64,000 nt of DNA from NIOZ-UU13 sp964653075 (GCA_964653075.1 CAZZAX010000003.1:1-64000), one strand, 5' to 3'. Numbered from the stretch's first letter, positions 44,705 to 54,597 are shown. A program made the numbers and translations. The notes: a model not told the origin generated them from the sequence alone.

Positions 44705-44968
44705 ATAAGTTTCCTAACATTTCACCACCAACACAATCAGCAAATTAGTGCTGGGAACTCCTTTTTCTATGATTTTAACGTTATAATGCTTCTTTTGCCA
44801 GCTATCAATTCATATAATTATTGGATCTGAATTTCCCGGAAAACATAGTGCCTGTAATGAAAATATGATATAAAATCTATGATGGACACACGATTGCTAA
44901 GTTTTAAGCTCTCGTATTTATGAAAAGTCGGCTGCAGCACTACGATTTATTAAGAGGAAAAATCACTT

Positions 44969-46576
44969 ATGAAAAACGATAGACATACCAAATTTCTTAG
45001 CGTTTTAATCACATTAGCATTTTTATTGTTTACACCTACCACAGTAACAGGTTCATACAGTAAAATGACTAACATCATTCCCACACCTGTCTCGATTGAG
45101 CAACGTGACGGTTCCTTCGTATTCAAACCTTCAATACGGGTTATAGCGGAAAAAGAAGCCCAAACCGAGGCATTGAAACTTATTGATGCACTGGCGCCTG
45201 CAATGGGCTATAGATTGAAACTTGCCTCCAAAGCGCGACCGAAAGCCCAGACTGTTAAGTTGGCAATTGATCTGCGAATACCGCAACTCGGCGATGAAGG
45301 ATACATACTCGATGTTTCCGCCAAACAAATCCTGATTCGCGCAAGGAGACCGGCGGGACTTTTCTATGGAACTCAAACCCTGCTTCAGTTGCTGCCGGCA
45401 TCAATTTACAACAAAACAGAGGTCCAAAACACTGTCTGGAAAATACCCTGCATTAAAATTACCGATTATCCTCGCTTTAAATGGCGAGGTTTACTCATTG
45501 ACCCGGCCCGCCACTTCATACCGGTTAATGACGTAAAGAAGTTTCTCAATGGCATGGCAATGCACAAGTTCAATCGGCTGCAAATGCACCTGACCGACAA
45601 CATTGGCTGGCGGATTGAAATCAAAAAGTATCCGAATCTGACAAAACTCGCTTCCAGTCGAGACCGCAGTGGTGGTATGGGCGGTTTCTACACGCAGCAG
45701 GAGATTCGCGAGCTCATCCGATACGCCGGGAAACGCCATATAACGATAGTGCCCGAGATCGAGATGCCATACCACGCCGGTGCAGCGATTAACGCCTATC
45801 CGTTTATAGGCATCAATCCCGCCCGTGTAGAGGGTATGTCGCTCGATAAGCGATGGGCAGCGCTGGGCGGCCTGGTGGCTCCCCGTCCCGAAACGGTGGA
45901 ATTTATGCAGGACGTGCTTGCAGAAGTTATTGAGCTGTTCGGCAGCCGTTTCATTCATATCGGGGGCGACGAGGCAAATTTGAAACTCTGGGAAAACGAC
46001 CCTGAGATGCAGGCACAGATGAAACTGCTCAGCTGCAACGACGCACATGAGTTGCACAGTTGGTTTATCAAACAGATGGATGCCTTTCTGACCGGGAACA
46101 ACAGGCGGCTGCTCGGTTGGGACGAAATCCTGCAAGGCGGCCTCGCTCCGGGGGCGACCGTTATGTCATGGCGGGGTGAACAAGGAGGCATCGCCGCGGC
46201 CAATGCCGGACACGATGTCGTTATGGCGCCGACTTCGCACACTTATTTCGACTATTATCAGGGTCCTCGTGAAAACGAACCTTTGGCCATCGGCGGATTT
46301 CTGCCGCTTGAAAAAGTCTATCAATACAACCCGGTTCCAAAAGCCATTAAAGGCGAGAATACTAAGCACGTCTTGGGAGTCCAGGGCCAGCTATGGGGTG
46401 AATATATTTCGAACCGGAAGCATCGTGAGTATATGGCCTACCCGCGAGCTATCGCCCTGTCCGAGGTCGCATGGTCTCAAAAACAATTGAAGAGCTACGA
46501 AAACTTTATGTCCCGTCTCCGCCACCATCTCAAACGTCTCGAAGCCATGGACATTAATTACAGAAAACTGGATTAA
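44969..46576 (+). CDS. Secreted beta-N-acetylhexosaminidase (GH20)
   Basis: A 535-residue enzyme with a signal peptide (residues about 1-29, hydrophobic LSVLITLAFLLFTPTT). It has a GH20b N-terminal domain (residues 30-150) and a GH20 TIM barrel: RFKWRGLLIDPARHFIPV, MHKFNRLQMHLTDN, VPEIEMPYHA and the catalytic pair in FIHIGGDEANLKLW (Asp-Glu). YPRAIALSEVAWSQ closes the barrel. It should remove terminal GlcNAc or GalNAc from chitin, glycoproteins or glycolipids in the periplasm or outside the cell. A ribosome site AGAGGA precedes it. It is followed after 25 bp by the beta-helix protein gene. Confidence 0.93.
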   Translation: MKNDRHTKFLSVLITLAFLLFTPTTVTGSYSKMTNIIPTPVSIEQRDGSFVFKPSIRVIAEKEAQTEALKLIDALAPAMGYRLKLASKARPKAQTVKLAIDLRIPQLGDEGYILDVSAKQILIRARRPAGLFYGTQTLLQLLPASIYNKTEVQNTVWKIPCIKITDYPRFKWRGLLIDPARHFIPVNDVKKFLNGMAMHKFNRLQMHLTDNIGWRIEIKKYPNLTKLASSRDRSGGMGGFYTQQEIRELIRYAGKRHITIVPEIEMPYHAGAAINAYPFIGINPARVEGMSLDKRWAALGGLVAPRPETVEFMQDVLAEVIELFGSRFIHIGGDEANLKLWENDPEMQAQMKLLSCNDAHELHSWFIKQMDAFLTGNNRRLLGWDEILQGGLAPGATVMSWRGEQGGIAAANAGHDVVMAPTSHTYFDYYQGPRENEPLAIGGFLPLEKVYQYNPVPKAIKGENTKHVLGVQGQLWGEYISNRKHREYMAYPRAIALSEVAWSQKQLKSYENFMSRLRHHLKRLEAMDINYRKLD

Positions 46577-46601
46577 TCGAAGAAAACAGAAGGTACTGAT
46601 A

Positions 46602-47819
46602 ATGAAATACGTTTGTATTTTGTCTGCATGTTTGCTTGCAATAGCAGTAGAGATAACTTTCGCAGGTCAGCGGTTCATATCGCCGGATGGCAAATCCTCA
46701 AACTCCGGAACAAAAGAATCTCCCTGGGATATTGCATCGGCCTTATCTGGAAAACAGAAAATTACCCCTGGCGATACAATATATCTCATGGAGACTACCT
46801 ACAGACGCCGTCCGGAAGAGCTTTTCGAAATCCGCCTTGTGGGTACGGAAAAAGCTCCTGTCCATATTCGCCCCATGCCCGGCCGGCGAGTCAGAATTGA
46901 CGGAGGCCTTTCAATGCAAAGTCCCTCCGCACACGTCTGGGTGCGCGACCTCGAGATATTTATTTCTGAACCAAGGCCCAAACAGCCAATCAGTCCCGGC
47001 TCGCACCCAAAGGACTTGAATCGCCCCTGGGGGGGACTACATATGTTCGGCGGAAAGAGCTGCAAGTATATAAATCTCATTATCCATAGTTGCAATCAGG
47101 GCATAAGTTGCTGGAAAGGTGAAATCAATCCGGAAATATACGGCTGTATAATCTATGACAACGGCTGGCTTGGGACCGACCGCGGTCACGGGCATTGCAT
47201 CTACACACAAAATGACGAAGGTCTCAAGACAATCTCCAACTGCATAATGAGCTGCCGCTATGATGGCACGTACACCTTACATGCTTATGGCTCCGATCGG
47301 GCATATGTAAACAACTACCTCGTTGAAGAAAATATCTTTTACAACAAAGGGCCTTTTTTAATTGGAGGTGGAAGGCCGAGCCATAACATCCGTGTATTCA
47401 GAAACTACTTGTATGATGTCGATATGAGATTCGGTTACACGGCGCCGTATAACGAAAACTGCCAGGTCCGTGATAATATAATAGTAAACGGCAGCCTGGA
47501 TATTAAACGCTACAAAAAGATAATACGGGAAGGAAATGTCATCATCAATGCTGAAAAAAAACCAAAAGAAATAAAAAGTATTCTTCTTGCCAATCGATTT
47601 GATCCGAATCGTGCGCATCTAATAGTGTACAATTGGGACCGGGCAGATGAGCTGCAGGTAAGGACCAAATCCTTCTTGAGAAACGGTGACTTTTATAAGG
47701 TTATGCATCCACAGGATTTTTTCGGAACTCCCGTCACTCAAGGCAGGTGCAAAAATGAAACCATCCGCATACCTGTGAAAGCTGAATTTGGGGTCTTTGT
47801 ACTCCTGAAGAGCGATTAA
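46602..47819 (+). CDS. Secreted right-handed beta-helix protein
   Basis: A 405-residue protein with a signal peptide (MKYVCILSACLLAIAVEITFA). The body has the repeating short hydrophobic turns with regular Asn/Gly (for example GCIIYDNGWLGTDRGHGHCI, YVNNYLVEENIFYNKGPFLI) that characterise parallel beta-helix lyases and esterases of the pectate lyase superfamily; the opening RFISPDGKSSNSGTKESPW resembles the DUF1565-like entry. A carbohydrate lyase or glycan-binding role is likely but the catalytic residues are not obvious. It is translated from the same operon as the GH20 enzyme, 25 bp upstream. Confidence 0.75.
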   Translation: MKYVCILSACLLAIAVEITFAGQRFISPDGKSSNSGTKESPWDIASALSGKQKITPGDTIYLMETTYRRRPEELFEIRLVGTEKAPVHIRPMPGRRVRIDGGLSMQSPSAHVWVRDLEIFISEPRPKQPISPGSHPKDLNRPWGGLHMFGGKSCKYINLIIHSCNQGISCWKGEINPEIYGCIIYDNGWLGTDRGHGHCIYTQNDEGLKTISNCIMSCRYDGTYTLHAYGSDRAYVNNYLVEENIFYNKGPFLIGGGRPSHNIRVFRNYLYDVDMRFGYTAPYNENCQVRDNIIVNGSLDIKRYKKIIREGNVIINAEKKPKEIKSILLANRFDPNRAHLIVYNWDRADELQVRTKSFLRNGDFYKVMHPQDFFGTPVTQGRCKNETIRIPVKAEFGVFVLLKSD

Positions 47820-47991
47820 TGTTTTTGCAATGAAACGAATTATTCAAATGTCCCTGTCGGAAAGCAGCTATTAATCAAAACAGTCATTTTCCCATTTTAC
47901 AGAAGCCGGGTAGGATACTATAATAGGACACAGCAGAAAATATCAGAAGAAATGATTTGTCACTTACCTTGTTTGAAATTGGAGATAAAAA

Positions 47992-48825
47992 ATGAAACGA
48001 TATATTGCTCAGGCGTTCCTCTGTTTATTCATTCTAAATCTTTATGGCTGTACAAAATCCGTCGAAATTATTGCTCACCGGGGGGCGTCATACTTGGCTC
48101 CGGAGAACACCATGGCTTCAGTTATGCTTGCCTGGGAAAAAGGAGTTGACGTGGAGGTGGATGTGCATTTATCGAAGGACAATCATATTCTTGTCATCCA
48201 TGATGCTTCGACAAAGCGCACAGGCCAAATAGACCTGAAAGTCAAAGATACCGAACACCGGGAGCTCCGAAAACTTGATGTGGGAAGTTTCAAATCAGAA
48301 GAATTTGCCAAAGAGCAAATACCGTTTCTGGCCGACGTTATCAAGACAATACCCCCCGGTCGAAAACTCTACGTCGAAATAAAATGCGGAAAAGAAATTT
48401 TACCCGTCCTTGAAAAGCTTATCACTGAAAGCAACAAAATGTCTCAAATTGTCATTATAGGATTCGACCTGGAAACAGTGACTATGTCTAAGGAGCTTAT
48501 TGACGTTCCAACATATTGGCTTAAAGGGACAGAAAAAGAAAAAGAAACTGAAAAATGGATTCCACACAATACCCGGCTTGTCCAAATTGCCAAAAATAAA
48601 GGCCTTGACGGCCTTGACGTTCATTACGCCGGTGTCACAAAAGAATTTACCGAAGCCGTAAAAACCGCCGGACAAAAACTCTATGTCTGGACAGTTGACG
48701 ACCTTGAAGAAGCAATCCGGCTGGCAGGGCTCGGAGTAGCCGGAATAACGACCAATCGCCCCGAATGGCTCAGACAACGGTTGAAAAATAAGGCGTCTAT
48801 CCGGCAGGCAATGGCGGGAAACTGA
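47992..48825 (+). CDS. Glycerophosphodiester phosphodiesterase (lipoprotein)
   Basis: A 277-residue GDPD-family enzyme. The N-terminus is a lipoprotein signal ending LNLYGC (Cys18). The catalytic signature is AHRGASYLAPENTMAS (His, Arg and Glu), followed by DVEVDVHLSKDNHILVIHD (Glu/Asp metal site and His). VEIKCGKEILP and LYVWTVDDLEEAI complete the TIM-barrel end. It hydrolyses glycerophosphodiesters to glycerol-3-phosphate and an alcohol at the membrane. A GGAG ribosome site precedes it. Genes for a symporter and a glycerol-1-phosphate dehydrogenase-like enzyme follow, which suggests a shared glycerol-phosphate theme. Confidence 0.92.
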   Translation: MKRYIAQAFLCLFILNLYGCTKSVEIIAHRGASYLAPENTMASVMLAWEKGVDVEVDVHLSKDNHILVIHDASTKRTGQIDLKVKDTEHRELRKLDVGSFKSEEFAKEQIPFLADVIKTIPPGRKLYVEIKCGKEILPVLEKLITESNKMSQIVIIGFDLETVTMSKELIDVPTYWLKGTEKEKETEKWIPHNTRLVQIAKNKGLDGLDVHYAGVTKEFTEAVKTAGQKLYVWTVDDLEEAIRLAGLGVAGITTNRPEWLRQRLKNKASIRQAMAGN

Positions 48826-48858
48826 TTTTCGGAATTTTATGAACAGGAGAAACGGCAA

Positions 48859-49083
48859 GTGAATATGCTGAGAGTTTGGCCGATTGTTTGTCAGTTTGGC
48901 GTCGGCGCAATATTGTGCCTCATCGGAATCTGGGGTGGATTACGCGGTAAATACCTCAACCTTAAAACCCGCGAAGACCGCCGGCTCTTGGTAATACTCA
49001 TCGCAGGTTTCTTGCTGATGCTGGCTGTTGCCTGTATCTTTACTTTCCTGGCGCCTAATTGGGCAAACGGAGAATCAATATGA
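48859..49083 (+). CDS. Small membrane protein, probable symporter companion
   Basis: A 74-residue protein with two predicted helices (WPIVCQFGVGAILCLIGIWGG and LLVILIAGFLLMLAVACIF) joined by a short basic loop (KYLNLKTREDRR). A GTG start at 48859 has AGGAG 9 bp upstream. Its stop overlaps the ATG of the sodium symporter (ATGA), so the two are translationally coupled. Small two-helix partners of this kind accompany some solute:sodium symporters, but I do not recognise the family. Confidence 0.7.
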   Translation: MNMLRVWPIVCQFGVGAILCLIGIWGGLRGKYLNLKTREDRRLLVILIAGFLLMLAVACIFTFLAPNWANGESI

Positions 49084-50915
49084 TTGCTCAGGTCATCGGT
49101 GGGAAACTCGACTACACAGTTATGCTGTTCTATTTCGTTGCAGTGCTGGGTTTCGGACTCTATTTCGGACGATATACTACGAGTACTAAAGACTTCTTTT
49201 TCGGCGGCCAAAGGTTTTCTTGGTGGCTGATTTCTTTTTCATGTGTCGCTACAGTCGTCGGAAGCTATAGTTTCATAAAATACAGTACGGTCGGATTTAA
49301 ATATGGCATTTGCAGCACACAGTCCTATCTCAACGATTGGTTTTGGATGCCAATACTCGTGCTGGTCTGGATACCAATTATTTACTATATGAAAATTCAG
49401 TCAATCCCCGAGTATCTGGAAGCTCGTTTTGATAAAAAAACACGCATCGCCGCAACGTTTATTATACTGCTTTACATCATCGGATACATAGGTATCAACC
49501 TTATCACCTTGGGCAGGACACTGCACACATTGCTGGGCTGGCAGGTTATGACCGGTGCGATAGTAACGGCGGTGGCTGTGGCCTTATATGTATATATAGG
49601 CGGACAAACGGCCGTTATTATGACCGACCTTGTCCAGGGAATAATATTGCTCATTGCAGGCCTGGGATTGTTCGCCGCTGCTGTTTATCACTTCGGCGGC
49701 TTTGGTAATTTCTGGGCACTTCTTCCGCAGGAACATAAATTTGCCTTTTCCGATTTCAATGCGCCGCCCAATTTCAGTTTTATCGGTATTTATGTTCAGG
49801 ATGGACTCGCTAACACCGGGGCACTTATGCTCATGCACCAGGGTTTTATCATGAGATTTCTCTCACTCAAAAGCGTCAAAGATTCTCGTCGGATGGTGGT
49901 CTGCTGGATCCTCGTGCTCGCCCCCCTTGCTGCCATCGCCACCAGTTGCGGCGGATGGATTGCCAGGGCGATTGTTAACAATGGCGAGATGTCTATCGAA
50001 GCCTCGGATTCTTTTGTCAAGGCCGCTAATTTTCTTTGCTCCCCGGGTGTTTTCGGCTTTGTCCTCGCTGCCCTGACTGCGGCATTGATGAGTACCGCCG
50101 ATACCCTTATAAATGCTGTAAGCGCAATATTTGTAAATGACATCTGGAGACCGTACATTAAACCCGGCAGCAGCGACAAACACTATCTGAAGGTGGCGCG
50201 GATAACAAGTCTTTGTGCGGCCGGGCTGGGGCTGGCTCTTGTCCCTGTATTTATGAGAGACACCATTTATGGCGCGCACAGCATGTTTACCGCCGCCGTC
50301 ACACCACCCGTTCTGACTGCCATCTTTTTGGGGATGATATGGAAACGTTACACCCCTGCGGCCGCTTTTGTGACCATCGTAGGAGGAGCCGTCCTAATAG
50401 GAATGTCTTTCATCTGGTCGGATTTGCTGGTCGGGCCTTTCGACTTCGGTATGGGACCGGACAGTTACAAGTTCATGCGGGCTTTGTTCGGCTTGTTGGC
50501 AGCAGGGACTCTGGGTGTTTCTGTAACATTATTTACCAAACCTGAACCCGAGGCAAAATTAAAAGGCCTCGTCGCCGGGACCCAAATTGACGCCATGCGT
50601 AAATTCAAAGGAGGCCGGCCTAACCTGCGGCCTGGTGCAAAAGTCCGGCTCCAAACCAAAATTGATCAAAGCCTCGCAGACAAAAACATAGTCATTGTCC
50701 CTCAATCAGCCCTGGATAAAATGGCCGCTGAACCGGGCGACCTGTTATATGCCAGCCATGTCCGCTGGTGGTATGGAGGCCTGCGTTCCGTCCACGTCAA
50801 AGCCGGCCCACCCGCCGATTCTGACCAACATGAATTGATGCTAATCAGCCCCCAGGACGCCGCTACCGCACATTTTACTCAAGGCCAGCAAGTAGTAGTC
50901 GAAAAGATTATGTAA
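49080..50915 (+). CDS. Solute:sodium symporter (SSS family)
   Basis: A 611-residue transporter from ATG 49080 with about 13-14 helices. FFGGQRFSWWLISFSCVATVVG, IPEYLEARFDKKTRIAATF and YIYIGGQTAVIMTDLVQGIILL are typical SSS core segments, and AALTAALMSTADTLINAVSAIFVNDIW is the sodium-site region (the Ser/Thr pair in LMSTADTLIN). A soluble C-terminal tail of about 110 residues contains FKGGRPNLRPGAKVRL and may be regulatory. The substrate is unknown; neighbours suggest glycerol derivatives or sugars. Confidence 0.9.
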   Translation: MIAQVIGGKLDYTVMLFYFVAVLGFGLYFGRYTTSTKDFFFGGQRFSWWLISFSCVATVVGSYSFIKYSTVGFKYGICSTQSYLNDWFWMPILVLVWIPIIYYMKIQSIPEYLEARFDKKTRIAATFIILLYIIGYIGINLITLGRTLHTLLGWQVMTGAIVTAVAVALYVYIGGQTAVIMTDLVQGIILLIAGLGLFAAAVYHFGGFGNFWALLPQEHKFAFSDFNAPPNFSFIGIYVQDGLANTGALMLMHQGFIMRFLSLKSVKDSRRMVVCWILVLAPLAAIATSCGGWIARAIVNNGEMSIEASDSFVKAANFLCSPGVFGFVLAALTAALMSTADTLINAVSAIFVNDIWRPYIKPGSSDKHYLKVARITSLCAAGLGLALVPVFMRDTIYGAHSMFTAAVTPPVLTAIFLGMIWKRYTPAAAFVTIVGGAVLIGMSFIWSDLLVGPFDFGMGPDSYKFMRALFGLLAAGTLGVSVTLFTKPEPEAKLKGLVAGTQIDAMRKFKGGRPNLRPGAKVRLQTKIDQSLADKNIVIVPQSALDKMAAEPGDLLYASHVRWWYGGLRSVHVKAGPPADSDQHELMLISPQDAATAHFTQGQQVVVEKIM

Positions 50916-50942
50916 GAACCGAAACCAGACAATACCAAAACA

Positions 50943-52259
50943 ATGAATCCCGAAGAGCTGCTCGATAAAAGCTTTAATTGTGATTGCGGACGCACCCACA
51001 AGGTCCCCGTCAGAAAACTAATCTATTCGGAAGATACTATGGAGCTTTTGCCCGGAGTGCTGGGTTCCTTTGTTGACGGGCGTCGTGTTGTTCTTATTGT
51101 CGATTCGCGGACCTTCGATATCGTCGGTCGCCATGCCCGGGAAATTCTCGATCAAACAGGTTGGTCCGTACACCAAATCATTGTCCCTGATTCCGGCCGT
51201 GGCAGTCCCGTTTGTAACGATACTACACATGACTGGCTCAATAACAGGTTCCCCCCTGCCGACATAGCCCTTGCAGTCGGTTCCGGCGTCATAAACGACC
51301 TTACCAAATGGTCGTCCTTCGAACACGATTTGCCCTATGCCGTTTTTGCAACCGCCGCAACAATGAACGGCTATACCGCTGCCAACGTTGCCCCCGCTAT
51401 TAATGGTGTTAAAACCTTAATTACTGCCCGGCCGCCCCTGGCTGTATTTGCTGTACCTTCGATCATTATTAATGCCCCTTTCGAGCTTACCGCCGCAGGC
51501 CTGGGTGACGTTATTGCAAAACCTGTCAGCACCGCCGACTGGCTCTTTAACCATATCTTTTGCGATGAATACTTCTGCAGTTTCTGCAGCGAGATAATAA
51601 ATTCCTTGGAGCAATATTATTTTAACCGGCCCGAGGACATCAAGACCTGTCGGCCTGCCGCCATAGAAGCCCTCTTCAACGCCCTCTTATACTCAGGTAT
51701 CGCTATGACCATCATTGGTACCTCCGCCCCCGCCTCAGGAGGAGAACACCTTCTAAGCCATACTCTTGACATGATGTCCACCATTGACGGTATTGCCCAT
51801 GACCTTCATGGCCGACAGGTAGGTATCGGCACCCTGTTTACCGCGGCCATCTACGAACACATTTTCCAGGTCGAATCTCCAAACTGCGGCTCTTTCCCTT
51901 CTGACATTGACAGTACTTTCTGGAGCCCCCTCACCGAAAATGTCCGCCAACAATACCGGCAGAAAAAACCTGCTCTCAAAATTATACGTGCAAAACTAAC
52001 CGATGCCCAAACATGGCAGACTTTCATCACCGCCGCCCATAAACAGGTTCGCCCCACAGAAGAAATCAAAAAATGCCTCAAAACCGCCGGCGCCGCACAC
52101 ACCTTCACGGACATCGGATGCACCCGCAAGCGTTTCTTGTCTGCCGTCCTCCACATGCACGAAATCCGAAAACGACCCACAGTAATCGACCTCGCCTGGC
52201 TCCTCGGCATCCTCCCCCATTCCGCAAACGAAATCATAGATAAATGGCTTACAACCTGA
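50943..52259 (+). CDS. sn-glycerol-1-phosphate dehydrogenase-like protein (EgsA/AraM)
   Basis: A 438-residue member of the EgsA/AraM family within the iron/zinc alcohol dehydrogenase fold. IALAVGSGVINDLTKW is the NAD-binding GSG loop, YAVFATAATMNGYTAANVAP follows, and LGDVIAKPVSTADW, SGGEHLLSHTLD and HGRQVGIGTLF carry the metal ligands (Asp, His, His). In archaea and Bacillus the family makes glycerol-1-phosphate; bacterial AraM genes often sit in sugar operons. It lies 27 bp after the symporter gene and two genes after the GDPD, consistent with a glycerol-phosphate module. The C-terminal 90 residues are helical and longer than in the core family. Confidence 0.87.
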   Translation: MNPEELLDKSFNCDCGRTHKVPVRKLIYSEDTMELLPGVLGSFVDGRRVVLIVDSRTFDIVGRHAREILDQTGWSVHQIIVPDSGRGSPVCNDTTHDWLNNRFPPADIALAVGSGVINDLTKWSSFEHDLPYAVFATAATMNGYTAANVAPAINGVKTLITARPPLAVFAVPSIIINAPFELTAAGLGDVIAKPVSTADWLFNHIFCDEYFCSFCSEIINSLEQYYFNRPEDIKTCRPAAIEALFNALLYSGIAMTIIGTSAPASGGEHLLSHTLDMMSTIDGIAHDLHGRQVGIGTLFTAAIYEHIFQVESPNCGSFPSDIDSTFWSPLTENVRQQYRQKKPALKIIRAKLTDAQTWQTFITAAHKQVRPTEEIKKCLKTAGAAHTFTDIGCTRKRFLSAVLHMHEIRKRPTVIDLAWLLGILPHSANEIIDKWLTT

Positions 52260-52325
52260 TTTTTTTATACATAATATTAAAGGATTCATGTCATCGTTTT
52301 AGGTAAAAACCACTTTTTTATGGGT

Positions 52326-52354
52326 GGCACGCTCAAACTTTGTTTGGGCGTGGC
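52326..52354. repeat. REP-like hairpin
   Basis: GGCACGCTCAAAC and GTTTGGGCGTGGCC face each other around a TTT loop, pairing with one or two G-T wobbles. No T tract follows, so it is more like a dispersed palindrome than a terminator, though it could end transcription after the EgsA-like gene. The remainder of 52260-52532 shows no gene. Confidence 0.5.
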
Positions 52355-52532
52355 CTTACAGGGATAGCTTTTCCCGCTTCGGTCATCCCCAAGCCCTTCT
52401 GTAATCCAAAATAAACGGTAGTTTTACTAAATACAAACAAGCTTGACACACATCTAATATTAAAATATCTGGATTTTTATATTTCTAAGTAATCAATCTT
52501 TTTTGTTAGAATAACTTTTTTGGAGACAGGAC

Positions 52533-54032
52533 ATGAAAACCAAAAATTCTATCACAACACCAACCATCATCTTATTAATAGTCGGCTCTCTTGCAATAAA
52601 TGCTTTTACCTATGGGGCATACAAAAATGATAAAATAATTGAGATGCCCGCAGAGACCCTCCGCGACAAAATTCGGGGCGGCCTGCTCGGACAGTTACTC
52701 GGCAATCTAAACGGCCTTGAACACGAGATGAAATATATCAACTCCCCCGGCAACGTGGATAAATATACCCCCGCCCTTCCCGATGGTGCTCGAACGGACG
52801 ACGACACAGACCTGGAGTGGGTCTATATCGTCGCAATGCAGCACAATAATATCATCATGCTGCCGCCACACCTGATTACTCAATTATGGAAAGAGCGTAT
52901 CAACAACCGTATATGGTGCTCCAATCAATACGCCCGCCAGTTGATGGACATAGGTTTCCAGCCGCCCCTGACAGGCAGCATTGTCTTTAATCCCTGGGCC
53001 AACTTCAATATCTCCGGCCAGTTTATCTGCGAATCATTCGGCCTGCTTGCCCCCGGAATGCCCCGGACAGCGGCTAAAATCGGCCTGAATTACACCCGCG
53101 TAACTATCGACTCCGAACCCGCCCAGACAACACAATTATTCACAACCATGATAGCTACGGCCTTTATAACCGACGATATTGACACTATCCTTCAGGCCGG
53201 CCTTAAAGCTATTGATAAAAACTGCGATATTCGGCAAATTGTCACAGATGTCCGCAAATGGCATCGCTTATATCCCCAGGATTGGCGCACCACCCGTCAA
53301 CTCATTAAAGAAAAATATAGCAAACACAACGGCGCAATGAGAGATAGAAACGGATACGAGCTAAATACCGCCTCTACCATTGCTGCCTTACTCTATGGCC
53401 GGGGTGACTTCACACAAACCCTTATCAACGCATTCAATTTCGGCTGGGACGCCGACAACAATGCCGCTACTTCCGGCACTATCATCGGAGTAATCAAAGG
53501 CTATCGCTGGATGATGCAGCAAAACTGGAAAATAGTTGACCGTTACCATAATACGACACGGGATAACATGCCGATGGACGAAACAATCACCAGCTTCGCC
53601 GATAGGATAATAGACCTGTCTGAGCGTGTAATTATCGAAAAAGGTGGACAAAGAAAAAACACCTCCGGCCAAATCGTCTATCATATACCCCTTGAAAAAC
53701 CAAAAAACATCGCACCCCTGCCCAATCTCACAGACCAGATAACCCGCTTACAGAAAAATATGAAATCCATAATCAAAAACACAATCGTAAACGAAAACGA
53801 CACCAGAAAACTTGCCTTTGCCGCCTATTCAGCAATCTGCCTCGACCTTGCCCAAAGCATCAGCCAATACCACCCCGAACATTGGTCCAAAGCTCTCGAA
53901 GCTCTAAACAAATACCCCAAAGTCATCCAGGTCCTCTTCTTCCACAGCCCCTTCACCGAAGGCGACCACCTCCGAAAAAAAGCACTCGCCGCAGGCCTAA
54001 AACAACCAAAACAAAAAACCAAAATCTGGTAG
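52533..54032 (+). CDS. Secreted ADP-ribosylglycohydrolase-family protein
   Basis: A 499-residue protein with an N-terminal hydrophobic stretch (TIILLIVGSLAINAFTY, a signal peptide or anchor) and an ADP-ribosylglycohydrolase fold from about residue 40 (LRDKIRGGLLGQLLGNLNGL). The di-magnesium motifs are present: GARTDDDTDLEWV (about 88-100) and NFGWDADNNAATSGTIIG (about 303-320). The family removes ADP-ribose from proteins or acts on related N-glycosides. Export makes ADP-ribose a less likely substrate, and planctomycete homologues of this kind sit among carbohydrate genes, so a glycoside substrate is plausible. The GGAG ribosome site is clear. Confidence 0.85.
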   Translation: MKTKNSITTPTIILLIVGSLAINAFTYGAYKNDKIIEMPAETLRDKIRGGLLGQLLGNLNGLEHEMKYINSPGNVDKYTPALPDGARTDDDTDLEWVYIVAMQHNNIIMLPPHLITQLWKERINNRIWCSNQYARQLMDIGFQPPLTGSIVFNPWANFNISGQFICESFGLLAPGMPRTAAKIGLNYTRVTIDSEPAQTTQLFTTMIATAFITDDIDTILQAGLKAIDKNCDIRQIVTDVRKWHRLYPQDWRTTRQLIKEKYSKHNGAMRDRNGYELNTASTIAALLYGRGDFTQTLINAFNFGWDADNNAATSGTIIGVIKGYRWMMQQNWKIVDRYHNTTRDNMPMDETITSFADRIIDLSERVIIEKGGQRKNTSGQIVYHIPLEKPKNIAPLPNLTDQITRLQKNMKSIIKNTIVNENDTRKLAFAAYSAICLDLAQSISQYHPEHWSKALEALNKYPKVIQVLFFHSPFTEGDHLRKKALAAGLKQPKQKTKIW

Positions 54033-54076
54033 ATACGGTTTCAATCCTCTATACGCAATACACGATGTCTAAAATG

Positions 54077-54101
54077 TAGGGGCAACCCCGTGTGGTTGCC
54101 C
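54077..54101. repeat. REP-like palindrome, second copy
   Basis: GGGGCAACC, short loop, GGTTGCCC: almost the same 22-bp palindrome as at 3551-3572. Both are preceded by GTA. This supports a repetitive extragenic palindrome family in the genome. Confidence 0.6.
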
Positions 54102-54135
54102 TGCCTGTCCCGAATTTGTCAAGGGACTCATGTTG

Positions 54136-54233
54136 GAAGGGCCTCCTTATCATACCGAGTACAACCAAATGTAACGAGTTGACACAAAAGTTTATCCTCG
54201 ATGTGAGCTGACTTGCTTTTCTGTCGGGGGTCA
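54136..54233 (+). repeat. 98-bp direct repeat, left copy
   Basis: From GAAGGGCCTCCTTATCATAC to GTCGGGGGTCA. A second, closely matching copy with the same 98-bp length is at 54707-54804, so the two copies flank the GIY-YIG gene. A degenerate part recurs at about 55149-55205. The core reads CATACCGAGTACAACCAAA, a dispersed repeat rather than a gene. Confidence 0.7.
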
Positions 54234-54306
54234 CCCTGAGCGGAGCGAAGCGAAGCCGAAGGGTCTATTTAAAACATTGCTGCGAAGCAGCCGCCGATAA
54301 AAGATG

Positions 54307-54597
54307 TCACTCGTTGTACCAATCTTTACTAAGATCATTCCATGTAGAATTTATCGACTCGATAAGTGCTACCTTTTTTTCACGTTTCCATGCCTTAATT
54401 TGTTTTTCCCTGTTAATGGCTGAAGAAGCATCCCTTATTGTTCCAACATACAGCAGTTTATCAATATTGTATTTATCCGTAAAGCCGGGCATTAAGTGGT
54501 TTTTGTGCTCATAAACTCTCTTCTTAATATCACCGGTCATTCCCACATATAGCGTTCCGGACTTCCTGCCCATAATATAGACACAAAACGTTTTCAT
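54307..54597 (-). CDS. Free-standing GIY-YIG nuclease family protein
   Basis: A 96-residue protein that is one GIY-YIG domain. The start FCVYIMGRKSGTLYVGMTGD has the variant YxxYVG core (CVYIM ... LYVG), then KKRVYEHKN (the Arg and the His), and INREKQIKAWKREKK, with the conserved Glu. Standalone proteins of this size (UPF0213/YhbQ-like) are common and their target is unknown. The gene is bracketed by two 98-bp direct repeats in otherwise gene-free DNA. Confidence 0.88.
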   Translation of the reverse strand: MKTFCVYIMGRKSGTLYVGMTGDIKKRVYEHKNHLMPGFTDKYNIDKLLYVGTIRDASSAINREKQIKAWKREKKVALIESINSTWNDLSKDWYNE

